Part shown: piece by piece, positions 33,771 to 42,773 of the stretch
Position numbering within the stretch: the first letter of the stretch is position 1
How the letters are laid out: each line of letters begins with the position of its first letter
Source of the DNA: an uncultured Hungatella sp.
GTDB lineage: Bacteria; Bacillota; Clostridia; Lachnospirales; Lachnospiraceae
DNA length: 45,646 nucleotides
Direction: 5' to 3'
NCBI GenBank assembly: GCA_949879025.1
Contig: CATLBO010000014.1
Location: 1-45,646 of the forward strand
The notes under the pieces: model-generated
Databases searched by the model: none
The model's input: the letters and a program-made list of their open reading frames with translations, nothing else
Told to the model about the DNA's origin: nothing
Translations under genes and position numbers: made by a program

Positions 33771-34237
33771 TTTGCTTCCTCCGCCTCCATTTCCTTCAAT
33801 AGTTCTACAAACACTGAATCCTCAACGCCGTCTGCCAGTTCCTGATCCAGACAGTGAACGCAGAACCTATCCCCTTCCACAGATACTGTAATGGTTCCCG
33901 GCGTCAGAGTAATGGAATTGGCCAGCAGCATCTTTGCCGTACCGGTCTTAAAGTCCGTGTCAAAGTACACAAATCCCGGCTCCGGCTGCAGGTCCGGAGA
34001 AAAAATGATCTTTAAGACGCACACATTTGCCTTAAAAATCTCCTTCACCAGCACCCAGAAATACCTGATGAAAAAGGGTATCAGGCGAAGCAGCAAAATC
34101 TCCTTGCGCAGGCTGTAATCCAGAAATCTGCAGGTAAATGCAAACAGCGCCGCCGAAATCACGATGCCGAACAGGAGAATTTCCACCGTCACCTTACCGT
34201 TTAAGATCAGCCATACTGCCAAAAATAAAAGATACAT
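33761..34237 (-). CDS. mnhE: MnhE subunit, first gene of the antiporter operon
   Basis: 158 residues. Two to three N-terminal hydrophobic helices (MYLLFLAVWLILNG) and a soluble C-terminal domain with NSITLTPGTITVSVEGDRF, the classical MnhE signature. I chose the ATG at 34235-34237, 6 bp after AAAGGGG; an ATG two codons earlier abuts that site. A good promoter lies upstream at 34291-34319. Confidence 0.9.
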   Translation of the reverse strand: MYLLFLAVWLILNGKVTVEILLFGIVISAALFAFTCRFLDYSLRKEILLLRLIPFFIRYFWVLVKEIFKANVCVLKIIFSPDLQPEPGFVYFDTDFKTGTAKMLLANSITLTPGTITVSVEGDRFCVHCLDQELADGVEDSVFVELLKEMEAEEAKWS

Positions 34238-34290
34238 AGACATCCCCTTTCATTTATTAAAAAAGTATAAACAAGAATATTGCGAACTGT

Positions 34291-34319
34291 ATTATACTGC
34301 TGTTTTGAAATAAATACAA
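34291..34319 (-). promoter_or_regulatory. Predicted promoter of the antiporter operon
   Basis: On the minus strand TTGTAT (34314-34319), a 17-bp spacer and TATAAT (34291-34296), giving a start site near 34284, about 45 bp before mnhE. Confidence 0.6.
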
Positions 34320-34360
34320 GATTTTATACGGTTTTTTATGGTTTTGAAACAGGAAACCCT

Positions 34361-35383
34361 TTACTGCTTACCGGCCTCCAGAATTTCCTCAATAATATCC
34401 ATATAATCACTGCAGTACTCCCCGTAAATAGGAAGCATTGCCTCCCGAAACCTGTCCTTTTCTTCTGCCGAAAGCTCTATCACCTGGCATCCTGCATCCC
34501 TCACCCGTTCTTCCGATTCCTGAATCCTTTCTGCCCACAGCTTTCTCTCATAAGCTGCCGACTCCCTGGCGCACTGGCGGATAATCTCATGATACTCTTC
34601 CGGAAGTTTTTTCCAGGTTGCCTCTGATACCAGCTGCATCTCCGGGACCCGGGTATGTTCATCCACTGTATAGTAAGGAGCGACTTCATAATGTCTCATA
34701 GATTCATAAGAGGGCCAATTGTTTTCCGCTGCATCAATGGAGCCTTTTTCCAGCGCCGAATATACCTCATCATAAGCCATGGGAACTGCAGACGCTCCCA
34801 GAGCCTCCACCACCGCTTTCATCAGCTCTGACTCCTGCACCCGAACCCGCATCCCTTTCATATCCTCCAGTGTTTCAATAGGCTTTTTAGCACTGTAAAA
34901 ATTTCTTGCCCCTGCATCATACCAGGACAGCGCTACCAGGCCAAATCCGTCCAGTGAATCCAAAAATCTATCCCCAATCTCTCCTTCTAAAATATGCCAC
35001 ATATGCTCTGTATCTGTATACAGATACGGCATCTGAAGCACATTCATCCCCGGAACAAAATCGGAAAGGGAGGACAATGACACTCGGGCAAAATCGATTC
35101 CTCCAAACCGCATTTGCTCAATGGTACTTTGCTCTTCCCCCAAAACACCTGCTGCACTGACCTGAATCTCTACCTTTCCCCCAGTCTTCTCATACACCAG
35201 TTCCGCAAACCGGTAAGCTCCCTTGGTCGTAGGATAATCCTCCGGCTGATTTTCCGCATAGGTCAGCACAAACTCCGGAACAGGATACCCCTCCCTGTTC
35301 CTGCCACCTGCAGAGCTGCAGGAAGCGCTTCCTATGGCCAGCATCCCAAACATGCAAACTGCCAATAGCATCCTTCTCATCAT
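34361..35383 (-). CDS. dctP: TRAP transporter solute-binding lipoprotein (divergent second copy)
   Basis: 340 residues. A signal peptide ends in a lipobox-like ASC with the likely lipidated Cys at 22, and the mature part matches DctP: GVLGEEQSTIEQMRFGGIDF, DMKGMRVRVQESELM and YDEVYSALEKGSIDAAENNW, the last including the substrate-carboxylate region. It binds an organic acid outside the membrane and delivers it to a DctQM permease. It is only distantly similar to the DctP at 37470. A terminator at 35468-35505 separates it from dctM, so it may be expressed by readthrough or from a promoter I cannot place. No own permease follows. Confidence 0.9.
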   Translation of the reverse strand: MMRRMLLAVCMFGMLAIGSASCSSAGGRNREGYPVPEFVLTYAENQPEDYPTTKGAYRFAELVYEKTGGKVEIQVSAAGVLGEEQSTIEQMRFGGIDFARVSLSSLSDFVPGMNVLQMPYLYTDTEHMWHILEGEIGDRFLDSLDGFGLVALSWYDAGARNFYSAKKPIETLEDMKGMRVRVQESELMKAVVEALGASAVPMAYDEVYSALEKGSIDAAENNWPSYESMRHYEVAPYYTVDEHTRVPEMQLVSEATWKKLPEEYHEIIRQCARESAAYERKLWAERIQESEERVRDAGCQVIELSAEEKDRFREAMLPIYGEYCSDYMDIIEEILEAGKQ

Positions 35384-35467
35384 CTGTTCCTTTCTCCTGG
35401 CGCCGTTTTACAGACAGCCTCCAGACCTTCAAAGCAGCAGCCTGGCTGCCGCCGGATAAATTCCCAT

Positions 35468-35505
35468 AAAAATAAGAGGCCAAAGACCATACGTCCTTGA
35501 CCTCT
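35468..35505 (-). terminator. Terminator after the first dctM
   Basis: On the minus strand a stem of about 14 partly mismatched pairs (AGAGG 35475-35479 with CCTCT 35501-35505, continuing inward) followed by a T-rich stretch. It lies between dctM and the second dctP. Confidence 0.75.
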
Positions 35506-35521
35506 CAATCTTATCATAAAA

Positions 35522-36817
35522 TCATTTTGCCAGCAACTGGGGCAGCCACAAACTGATTCCCGGTACAAAAGTAATCAGAAGCAGCGTAATAACCATACAC
35601 AGATAAAACGGCAGTGTCGCCTTAACCACTTTCTCCATAGGCACCTTGGCCACTGCAGAACCGATAAACAGCACTGCGCCTACTGGCGGTGTCAGAAGTC
35701 CGATACCGCAGTTAAGCACTACCATAATACCAAACTGAATAGGATCTAGTCCAATGGAAGTAGCTATTGGAAGCAGAATAGGCGTAGCAATCAAAATAAT
35801 CGGCGCCATATCCATAATGCATCCCAGTACCAGCAGAATAAGATTCAGCATCAGAGCCAGAAGAATCGGGTTTCTGGTAAGCCCTGTAATCGCATTGGCT
35901 GCCAGATCCGGCACATGAAGCCTGGTCAGGCAGTAACCAAAAATACTGGAAGTGGCAATCAGAATCAACACGATAGACAATGTATCAACGCAGTCCCCAA
36001 GGACTCTCCACACGCCTTTCCAGTCAAGTCCTTTATAAACGAATACGCTGACAATCAGGCTGTAGATAACCGCAACAGCTGCTGATTCCGTAGCAGTAAA
36101 CCACCCGCCCACAACGCCGAACACCACAATAAGAACTGCTGCCAGCGCCCAGAAGGATACGCTCAACTGCTTAATCAGATTCATAATGCTGAACTTCTCG
36201 CCTTTGGGATAGTTACGTTTTACAGAAATAATATAGGAGCCGACCATCAGGGACAGGGCCAGAAGCGCACCTGGCACATATCCCGCCAAAAACAGGCTTC
36301 CGACTGAAATTCCGCCTGCCGTCGTGGCATAAATTACCATATTATGGCTGGGGGGAACCAAAAGGCCTTCACAAGATGATGTAATGGTTACTGCCGTAGA
36401 AAAATCATCATCATATCCCTGATCAACCATCATAGGAATCAAAATTGAGCCAAGAGAAGCCGTATCCGCTGATGCCGATCCTGAGATGCCGCCGAAGAAA
36501 TACGATGCCACAATATTAACCATGGCCATGCCGCCCCGCATCCAGCCTACACAGGCATTGGCTAAGGCAATCAGTTTCTCCGAAATTCCGCCGGAACCCA
36601 TAAGGCATCCCATAGTAATGAAGAAGGGAACCGCCATCAGGCTGAAGGAGCTGATGCCCTTAACCATCTGCTGACAAATCGTAGTCAGAGGCAGGCCCTG
36701 AGCTAAAAGGCAGAACACAGAAGAAAGCGCTACCGCATAGGCAATAGGGAAACGCAAAAATACCATTACAAAAAAGCTGCCAAGCAAAATGCCGATTGCC
36801 ATTGTATCCACACTCAT
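35522..36817 (-). CDS. dctM: TRAP transporter large permease (copy 1)
   Basis: 431 residues, twelve or more membrane helices of the DctM/SiaM large permease. GGISGSASADTASLGSILIP and CEGLLVPPSHNMVIYA carry the Na+-coupled transport motifs. By eye about 90 percent identical to the permease at 41481. It begins two bases after dctQ (36820). Acts with DctQ and a DctP protein in Na+-driven uptake of an organic acid. Confidence 0.95.
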   Translation of the reverse strand: MSVDTMAIGILLGSFFVMVFLRFPIAYAVALSSVFCLLAQGLPLTTICQQMVKGISSFSLMAVPFFITMGCLMGSGGISEKLIALANACVGWMRGGMAMVNIVASYFFGGISGSASADTASLGSILIPMMVDQGYDDDFSTAVTITSSCEGLLVPPSHNMVIYATTAGGISVGSLFLAGYVPGALLALSLMVGSYIISVKRNYPKGEKFSIMNLIKQLSVSFWALAAVLIVVFGVVGGWFTATESAAVAVIYSLIVSVFVYKGLDWKGVWRVLGDCVDTLSIVLILIATSSIFGYCLTRLHVPDLAANAITGLTRNPILLALMLNLILLVLGCIMDMAPIILIATPILLPIATSIGLDPIQFGIMVVLNCGIGLLTPPVGAVLFIGSAVAKVPMEKVVKATLPFYLCMVITLLLITFVPGISLWLPQLLAK

Positions 36818-36819
36818 AC

Positions 36820-37341
36820 TTATGCTTCCTCCTTTACAAAGAATCCCTTAATATGATTATAGATTGCCTCCAATTCAAAAACCAACATGGCAACTCCGGC
36901 CAGGGGAACCGGGAAATACATCCAGAACCTAGATACATTAGGCATACTCACATAGCTGCCCTTTGCCCCAAGTCCGCTGGCATACTGCCAGCCGACTACA
37001 ATCATAATCAGGGACAGCGCCAGCACTGCCGCATCTGCTAAAATATCCAAAAACTTAACCAGCCCCTTTGGAAGATACTGGTCAAGGGCAGTCATACGGA
37101 TATGTGCGTTTCTGCGGATGGCTAAAGCTGCGGAAAGCACCGCCATATAGGACATACAAGTCAGAACCACTTCTTCGCTCCACGCCGGGTCTGGAATAAA
37201 CGGAACATACCGCCCAGCCACTGCCATACTGGTAATCAGGATGTCGGCAATCAGCAACAGTTTACAGATAATCATAACAATCTTGTATGTAAAATCATAT
37301 GCCGGTTTAATCTTGTCAATTGTTTTAAAAATCTCTGGCAT
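36820..37341 (-). CDS. dctQ: TRAP transporter small permease (copy 1)
   Basis: 173 residues, four membrane helices typical of DctQ. IPDPAWSEEVVLTCMSYMAV and IRRNAHIRMTALD are the family signatures. Start at 37339-37341 with AAGGAGGGG upstream; a longer in-frame reading has no site. Closely similar to the copy at 42770. Confidence 0.93.
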   Translation of the reverse strand: MPEIFKTIDKIKPAYDFTYKIVMIICKLLLIADILITSMAVAGRYVPFIPDPAWSEEVVLTCMSYMAVLSAALAIRRNAHIRMTALDQYLPKGLVKFLDILADAAVLALSLIMIVVGWQYASGLGAKGSYVSMPNVSRFWMYFPVPLAGVAMLVFELEAIYNHIKGFFVKEEA

Positions 37342-37401
37342 ATAAACCCCTCCTTCATAAAGAGCCGGAAAAAAGCCTGCTGAAACTTCCCTCCTGCTTA
37401 T

Positions 37402-37434
37402 AAAAGGCACAGAGGCCCATGACCCCCCTGTGCC
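37402..37434 (-). terminator. Attenuator-like hairpin between dctP and dctQ
   Basis: GGCACAG (37406-37412) pairs with CTGTGCC (37428-37434); on the minus strand it is followed by TTTT. Its position just after dctP suggests partial termination, giving more binding protein than permease, which is common in binding-protein operons. Confidence 0.7.
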
Positions 37435-37469
37435 CGTTTTTTACTCTGCCTTCTCCAAGAACCGAGTCT

Positions 37470-38585
37470 TTACTGGAGATCCAGAATCTGCTGATACAAA
37501 TCCTCGTTGCCCTTGGTGTTGTCCTCGATTACCTTCTTAGTTGCTTCCTGCCATGGAGCAATGTCAGCTACCTCAACAACATTAACGCCTTCGCTCTTTA
37601 ACTGCTCCAGAACCTCATTCTCCTTCTTCTCAGAGTTGGCTCTGTTCTGCTCAGACGCATATTTTCCGGCTTCCATAATAATGCCCTGCTGATCAACCGT
37701 CAGTTTCTCCCACGCTTCATCTGTAATAATAACCTGTACGGCGCCCAGAGTATGTCCGTCCAGAATCAGCGTCGGAGCAACCTCCGGGAATGCGTTGGAC
37801 TTATAGTTTGCAATAGGCTGCTCTGCGCCGTCCACAACGCCGGTCTGCAAAGCGGAATACAGCTCATTAAAAGATACTACTGTCGGAGACGCACCAAGTC
37901 CTTCTACCAGACCGTTCATAACCGGGTCATTGGACACACGCAGCTTCATGCCTTTCAAATCGTCAATGCCTGCAATCTCCTTTACAGTAAAGAAATGGCG
38001 GAATCCTTCCTCACCGTAGTACAGACCTCTTACACCAGAACCGTTCTCCTGAGATTCCAGCAAAAACTCTTCTGCCAGAGGGCTGGTAGCAAAGTTCCAG
38101 AAATGATCACGGTTTACAAACGTATATGGCAAAGACAGAAGCATAGATTTCTCGCCGCCGTAGCTGGTAAGGGCAAATGCGGAAATACGGGACATGTCAA
38201 TGGTTCCGCCGCCGCCAAGCATGGTATCCAGCACGTCATTCTCAGAACCAAGCACACCGCTGGCCTGTACGTCAATGGTAATCTTACCATTGGAAAGTTC
38301 CTCAACCTTTGTCTTAAAGTCAGTAGCCATCTGGCCTACAATCGTATCTAAAGGGTTAACCTCTGCATATACCAGGGTGATCTCCGGCATGTCATCTGTG
38401 TTGTATGCTCCTGCCGAGCCGCCGGATGTGCCGCCTGCTGCTGCGGTCTCTCCGCCTGCCGCTGCGGTAGTTTCTGCTGCCGGGGCTGCAGTAGTCGGCT
38501 CGTCAGGGGACTTTAACCCACAGCCGGTAAGGCTTCCTGCTACCATTGCAGCACAAAGAACTGAAGCAATTAATTTCTTTTTCAT
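37470..38585 (-). CDS. dctP: TRAP transporter solute-binding lipoprotein
   Basis: 371 residues. Signal peptide with lipobox LTGC (Cys 21), then an Ala/Thr/Gly-rich linker of about 35 residues, then the DctP fold: ASGVLGSENDVLDTMLGGG, GVRGLYYGEEGFRHFF, DLKGMKLRVSNDPVMNGLV and SFNELYSALQTGVVDGAEQ. The start at 38583-38585 follows GAGGAGG. It leads the operon dctP-dctQ-dctM, preceded by a TATAAT promoter and the shared 40-bp element. The substrate is presumably a carboxylate; the conserved Arg of KLRVSND fits that. Confidence 0.95.
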   Translation of the reverse strand: MKKKLIASVLCAAMVAGSLTGCGLKSPDEPTTAAPAAETTAAAGGETAAAGGTSGGSAGAYNTDDMPEITLVYAEVNPLDTIVGQMATDFKTKVEELSNGKITIDVQASGVLGSENDVLDTMLGGGGTIDMSRISAFALTSYGGEKSMLLSLPYTFVNRDHFWNFATSPLAEEFLLESQENGSGVRGLYYGEEGFRHFFTVKEIAGIDDLKGMKLRVSNDPVMNGLVEGLGASPTVVSFNELYSALQTGVVDGAEQPIANYKSNAFPEVAPTLILDGHTLGAVQVIITDEAWEKLTVDQQGIIMEAGKYASEQNRANSEKKENEVLEQLKSEGVNVVEVADIAPWQEATKKVIEDNTKGNEDLYQQILDLQ

Positions 38586-38657
38586 GATACACTTCCTCCT
38601 CTTTTTATAAGCTTGCGTCAGCAAAAATCTTTTAACAGATTTTTAATGCTTATATTT

Positions 38658-38720
38658 ATTATAAAAAAAAAAACGTCCCATGAACACTGTAAATTTTTGT
38701 GAAACATAGGACAATTTTAA
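38658..38720 (-). promoter_or_regulatory. Promoter and activator-like element of the dctPQM operon
   Basis: Minus-strand TATAAT at 38658-38663, a 17-bp spacer and a weak -35 TGTTCA ending a 40-bp element (38681-38720). The element matches the one at 43414-43453 in 30 of 40 positions at the same distance from TATAAT. It contains an AAAAWTKTMC-like direct repeat with 20-bp period, as expected for an AraC-type activator dimer. Confidence 0.6.
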
Positions 38721-38773
38721 CCAAAACATTATTTTCCTTTATACACTTCCCACAACCAATTGACAAAATATTA

Positions 38774-39712
38774 TTATTTCCTCTGAAATATGCACAAGCG
38801 GTATTCTGTAGGAGTCTGTCCTGTAATCCGTTTAAACACACGGGCAAAGTAATTAGAGTCCATATAGCCCACGGCCTTTCCCACATCTTTTACATTGACC
38901 GTAGGCTGCTCCAGCATTTTTTTTGCTGCCTTTACCCGATACTCCGTAAGGTAGGACGTAAAATTCTTGCTGAAGCACTGTTTAAACAGACGGCAGAAAT
39001 AAGCCTCCGAATAATTCATGGTTTTTGCCAAATCCTGCATAGATATATCATACATATAGTTTTCCTGTATATAACGGAAAATCATCTCTGTCACTTTATC
39101 CATCCGCACTTTGCCAGATTCTTCCCCGTCCTCATCGGCCTGAGTCCGGGAGTCTTCTGCCTGGCTATGATACGCCAGCCCAGTCTGCCCTTCCTGAGAA
39201 TTCAGAAGCTTCTGTCTGCCGTTTTCCTTCTCCTGGTGGTTCTGTTTGGGGCTTTCTGTGTTTTCCTTGGCTTTTTCTCCATCTTCAGATGTCTGCTTCA
39301 CCCCTCTGCCTTGTATCTCTGCTTTTCTCCTTTCGCATTCATCTGCCTGCCGCATGGCCTCATCCATAACCAATATCAGTTCCTGTTCATCATAAGGCTT
39401 CAGCAGATAATCCAGGGCCCGAACCGTAATCGCCTTTTTGGCATAGGAGAACTCGTCAAATGCAGTAAGGAAAATAATACTGCACTCCTTATCCTGCTCC
39501 CGGATTTTCTCTGCCGCCTCAATCCCATTGATTCCCGGCATCTCAATATCCAGGATCAAGATCTGTATCTTCTCTCTCTCATAAATTTCCAGAACCTGTC
39601 TTCCGTTTTCCGCCTGAAAAATTTCGCACTGTCCTTTCAGATATTTTTCCAGCGTTTTAAAAAGCACTGTCCTTTCAATCATCTCATCATCTGCAATCAA
39701 CACTCGGTACAT
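38774..39712 (-). CDS. YesN-type response regulator (receiver + AraC HTH)
   Basis: 312 residues. Receiver domain 1-125 with acidic D8, D9 and phosphoacceptor D55 (LILDIEMPG), a T in FLTAF and K in LLKPYD. A long hydrophilic, low-complexity linker (about 130-205, rich in Glu, Lys, Gln) joins an AraC-type double HTH (MQDLAKTMNYSEAYFCRLFK and VGKAVGYMDSNYFARVFK). It is encoded 12 bp after the sensor kinase and probably activates both flanking TRAP operons, whose promoters share a repeated element. The linker is longer than in most YesN proteins. Confidence 0.92.
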   Translation of the reverse strand: MYRVLIADDEMIERTVLFKTLEKYLKGQCEIFQAENGRQVLEIYEREKIQILILDIEMPGINGIEAAEKIREQDKECSIIFLTAFDEFSYAKKAITVRALDYLLKPYDEQELILVMDEAMRQADECERRKAEIQGRGVKQTSEDGEKAKENTESPKQNHQEKENGRQKLLNSQEGQTGLAYHSQAEDSRTQADEDGEESGKVRMDKVTEMIFRYIQENYMYDISMQDLAKTMNYSEAYFCRLFKQCFSKNFTSYLTEYRVKAAKKMLEQPTVNVKDVGKAVGYMDSNYFARVFKRITGQTPTEYRLCIFQRK

Positions 39713-39724
39713 CCCCGCCCCTCC

Positions 39725-41242
39725 TTACTGTTCCTGATGCCTTAGGCCATCCTTGGGAAGCCACATCTGTATTACTGTCCCCCGCCCTTGTGTGCTGTAT
39801 ATCTTCACCTGGCCGTTATGGTACATGGTATGGATGCGCTTATAAATGTTTCCAAGGCCAATGCCTGCCCTGGAGGTATTTTTCTCCTTACAGCCCATGC
39901 TTGTTCTTAAAGCACTGCACAGCTCCTCATACCGTTCTTTCGCCATCCCTACTCCTGTATCAGCCACGGAAACCACTACAAAACGCTCATTCTCCCATGC
40001 ACGCAGGTTCACCTTCCCTCCCTTTTCCTTCTTGGCAATGCCGTGGATAATGGCATTTTCCACCAAAGGCTGCAGCGTAAATGCAGGAATCATAACCACC
40101 GCCGGGTCAAGCTCCAGCTTATATTCATACACAATCCTTCCTCCGAAGCGCATACGCTGGATAAACATATAGTCTTCCACAATCTTCAGCTCCTGCTCCA
40201 GCATCACGATCTGCTCTGACATCTTCAGATTATAGCGGAACAGGCTGCTAAGGCTTGTGATCATCTGCTCCGTAGTCTGCGCATCCTCCAGCTTGGCCAT
40301 ACCTGAGATCGTATTCAGAGTGTTAAACAAAAAGTGAGGATTAATCTGGCTTTTTAAGAGTTCCAGCCTGGCAGCTTCCAGCTGCTTCTCCATCTCCACC
40401 TTTTCCATCTCTTCTTTATAGAGCAGCTCTGTAATCTCACTGTTCTTTTTCAAGGTATTAATATATCCTTCTGTGGCATGCTTCATTTTATTGAATGCCT
40501 TCACCAAGTCGCCCATTTCATCTTTATTTTCTACAGCCAGATCCGGATCGCTGAAATCATATTTAGCAATCTTCTGGCTGCTGTCTGCCAGCATCACAAT
40601 AGGATTTACAATGGTTTTCGACAAAATCTTTGTAAACCCTACAGTCACCGCCGCCACTGTCCCAGAAAAGGCTAGTATTAAATACCGCATTCTGTATATT
40701 ACCGGCAGCTTCTCCTGATAACTGCCATTGCCTTCTTTCAGAGTTGCCTGCACCAGGCGCCTGGCATACGTCTGAAGGTATGCCTGCATATCATAAACCT
40801 TATACAGACGGGGGATAAAATCCTTTGTCCCATTGTCCATCTCAAAAACTGCGTCCCGGCTAGCACTGTAATTCTCATAGCTGTTTTTTATATTCCATGT
40901 TCTGGCATACCGCTCGCTTCCAATTTTTTCATACTCAAAGGGCAGGGAATGAATACAGCGCTCCGTCCTGACACACGCCAGCACATACTCCTGTCTTTTC
41001 TCCTCACTTCTGCTACGCACATAAGCCTCAAAAGCCTGTGCCTCCAATTCAATAGCCTCCTGAAAATCATGACACCGGGAATTGTCATCCAGGATTACAT
41101 TGAAATTTCCTATAATAAAATTCATGGCCAGAACATTAAACACTGCTGAAATCCCTACAACAAAAGCCACCATCACTACAAAAAGGCCAAGCTTTTTCTT
41201 TAATGATGCATTTATCCACTGGTTTTTCAAGGCTTTCAGCAT
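39725..41242 (-). CDS. YesM-type sensor histidine kinase
   Basis: 505 residues. Two membrane helices (about 18-42 and 188-212) flank an extracellular sensor domain of about 145 residues. Then come a HAMP domain (ADSSQKIAKYDFSDPDLAVE), a coiled coil, the His_kinase motif with phosphoacceptor His in INPHFLFNTLNTIS, and an HATPase (NAIIHGIAKKEKGG, DTGVGM, GIGLGNIYKR). The start at 41240-41242 has GGAAGG 6 bp upstream. The extracellular domain would sense the TRAP substrate directly or via a DctP protein. Confidence 0.93.
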   Translation of the reverse strand: MLKALKNQWINASLKKKLGLFVVMVAFVVGISAVFNVLAMNFIIGNFNVILDDNSRCHDFQEAIELEAQAFEAYVRSRSEEKRQEYVLACVRTERCIHSLPFEYEKIGSERYARTWNIKNSYENYSASRDAVFEMDNGTKDFIPRLYKVYDMQAYLQTYARRLVQATLKEGNGSYQEKLPVIYRMRYLILAFSGTVAAVTVGFTKILSKTIVNPIVMLADSSQKIAKYDFSDPDLAVENKDEMGDLVKAFNKMKHATEGYINTLKKNSEITELLYKEEMEKVEMEKQLEAARLELLKSQINPHFLFNTLNTISGMAKLEDAQTTEQMITSLSSLFRYNLKMSEQIVMLEQELKIVEDYMFIQRMRFGGRIVYEYKLELDPAVVMIPAFTLQPLVENAIIHGIAKKEKGGKVNLRAWENERFVVVSVADTGVGMAKERYEELCSALRTSMGCKEKNTSRAGIGLGNIYKRIHTMYHNGQVKIYSTQGRGTVIQMWLPKDGLRHQEQ

Positions 41243-41419
41243 ATACACCCTTCCTTTTATTGCTGTCCCGGGATTTTTCTGTTTCTGACCCTGCCGATTC
41301 TGATCTCAGCAGCTTTCTTCTGCAGTCTTTATCCGGCAATTTCAGGCAAAATCAGGCCCCTTGGCCTCTTCTTTCTGCCGCCACAGATATCATATCACAT
41401 TTTTACTGTTAATAGAAGC

Positions 41420-41459
41420 AAAAAAGGCTGCCGCACCATGTGAAACTGATGCTGCAGCC
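41420..41459 (-). terminator. Terminator after the second dctM
   Basis: GGCTGC (41426-41431) pairs with GCAGCC (41454-41459), extended by weaker inner pairs; on the minus strand six T follow (41420-41425). It separates dctQM copy 2 from the kinase gene, 21 bp after the dctM stop. Confidence 0.8.
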
Positions 41460-41480
41460 CATCTCTTTTTCCCTTCTGTC

Positions 41481-42773
41481 TTATCCCAGCAGATTAGGCA
41501 GCCACAGGCTGATAGCCGGGAAGAAGGTAATCAAAAGCAATGTTACAATCATGCACAGATAAAACGGCAGTGTTGCCTTGACCACTTTCTCCATAGGCAG
41601 TTTTGCCACCGCAGACCCGATAAACAGCACCGCTCCCACCGGAGGGGTTAAAAGTCCGATACCGCAGTTAAGCACTACGATAATGCCAAACTGAATCGGG
41701 TCGATTCCGATTGACGTTGCAATCGGCAGCAGAATCGGGGTGGCAATCAGTATGATAGGGGCCATATCCATAATACAGCCCAATACCAACAAAATCAGGT
41801 TCAGAAGCAGAGCCAGAAGAATGGGGTTTCTGGTAACTCCCGTAATAGCATTAGCAGCCAAATCCGGAACATGCAGCCTGGTCAGGCAGTATCCGAAAAT
41901 GCTGGAAGTGGCAATAAGAATCAACACTATGGACAATGTATCAATACAGTCTCCAAGAACTCTCCACACGCCTTTCCAGTCTAGTCCTTTGTAAATATAT
42001 ACACTGACAATAAGACTGTAAATAACCGCAATAGCCGCAGATTCCGTAGCTGTAAACCACCCGCCCACAACGCCGAATACTACAATAAGAACCGCTGCCA
42101 AGGCCCAGAAGGAGACACTTAACTGCCTTACTAAATTCTTAACACTAAATTTGTCTCCTTTGGGATAGTTCCGCTTAACTGCGATAATGTAGGAACCAAC
42201 CATCAGAGATCCAGCCAGCAAAGCCCCGGGAATATACCCTGCCAAAAACAAGCTTCCCACAGAAATTCCTCCCGCCGTGGTGGCATAGATTACCATGTTG
42301 TGACTTGGCGGAACCAAAAGCCCCTCACAGGAAGAGGTAATGGTAACTGCTGTGGAAAAGTCCGCATCATATCCCTGATCCACCATCATGGGAATCAGCA
42401 GAGATCCAAGAGAGGCCGTATCAGCAGATGCAGATCCGGAAATTCCCCCAAAGAAATAAGACGCCACAATATTTACCATTGCCATGCCGCCTCTCATCCA
42501 GCCCACACAGGCATTGGCAAGGGCTATAAGCTTTTCAGAAATGCCGCCTGTTCCCATAAGGCACCCCATAACGATAAAAAACGGCACCGCCATAAGGCTG
42601 AAGGAACTGATCCCTTTTACCATCTGCTGACAGATAGTTGTCAGCGGCAGTCCTTGAGACAAAAGGCACAGCACCGAAGACAGGGCCACTGCGTATGCAA
42701 TAGGAAAGCGAATCATGATCATAATGAAGAAGCTGGCAAGAAGAACTATAATTGGATATGTTTCCGCACTCAT
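41481..42773 (-). CDS. dctM: TRAP transporter large permease (copy 2)
   Basis: 430 residues. Same motifs as copy 1 at 35522 and nearly superimposable over the whole length, with most differences in the first 40 and last 10 residues and at conservative positions. Intact, no frameshift. It overlaps dctQ copy 2 by 4 bp. No binding-protein gene belongs to this transcription unit, so it must use a DctP encoded elsewhere, probably 37470 or 34361. Confidence 0.95.
   Translation of the reverse strand: MSAETYPIIVLLASFFIMIMIRFPIAYAVALSSVLCLLSQGLPLTTICQQMVKGISSFSLMAVPFFIVMGCLMGTGGISEKLIALANACVGWMRGGMAMVNIVASYFFGGISGSASADTASLGSLLIPMMVDQGYDADFSTAVTITSSCEGLLVPPSHNMVIYATTAGGISVGSLFLAGYIPGALLAGSLMVGSYIIAVKRNYPKGDKFSVKNLVRQLSVSFWALAAVLIVVFGVVGGWFTATESAAIAVIYSLIVSVYIYKGLDWKGVWRVLGDCIDTLSIVLILIATSSIFGYCLTRLHVPDLAANAITGVTRNPILLALLLNLILLVLGCIMDMAPIILIATPILLPIATSIGIDPIQFGIIVVLNCGIGLLTPPVGAVLFIGSAVAKLPMEKVVKATLPFYLCMIVTLLLITFFPAISLWLPNLLG

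Noticed and set aside
24627-34237. Complex I or membrane-bound hydrogenase operon
   Set aside because: No NuoB/C/D/I, NiFe large or small subunit, or quinone-site subunit (NuoH) is present; the small subunits are Mrp/Mbh types.
38699-39745. 348-codon rightward open frame
   Set aside because: It lies antisense to the well-supported response regulator gene and shows no protein family features.
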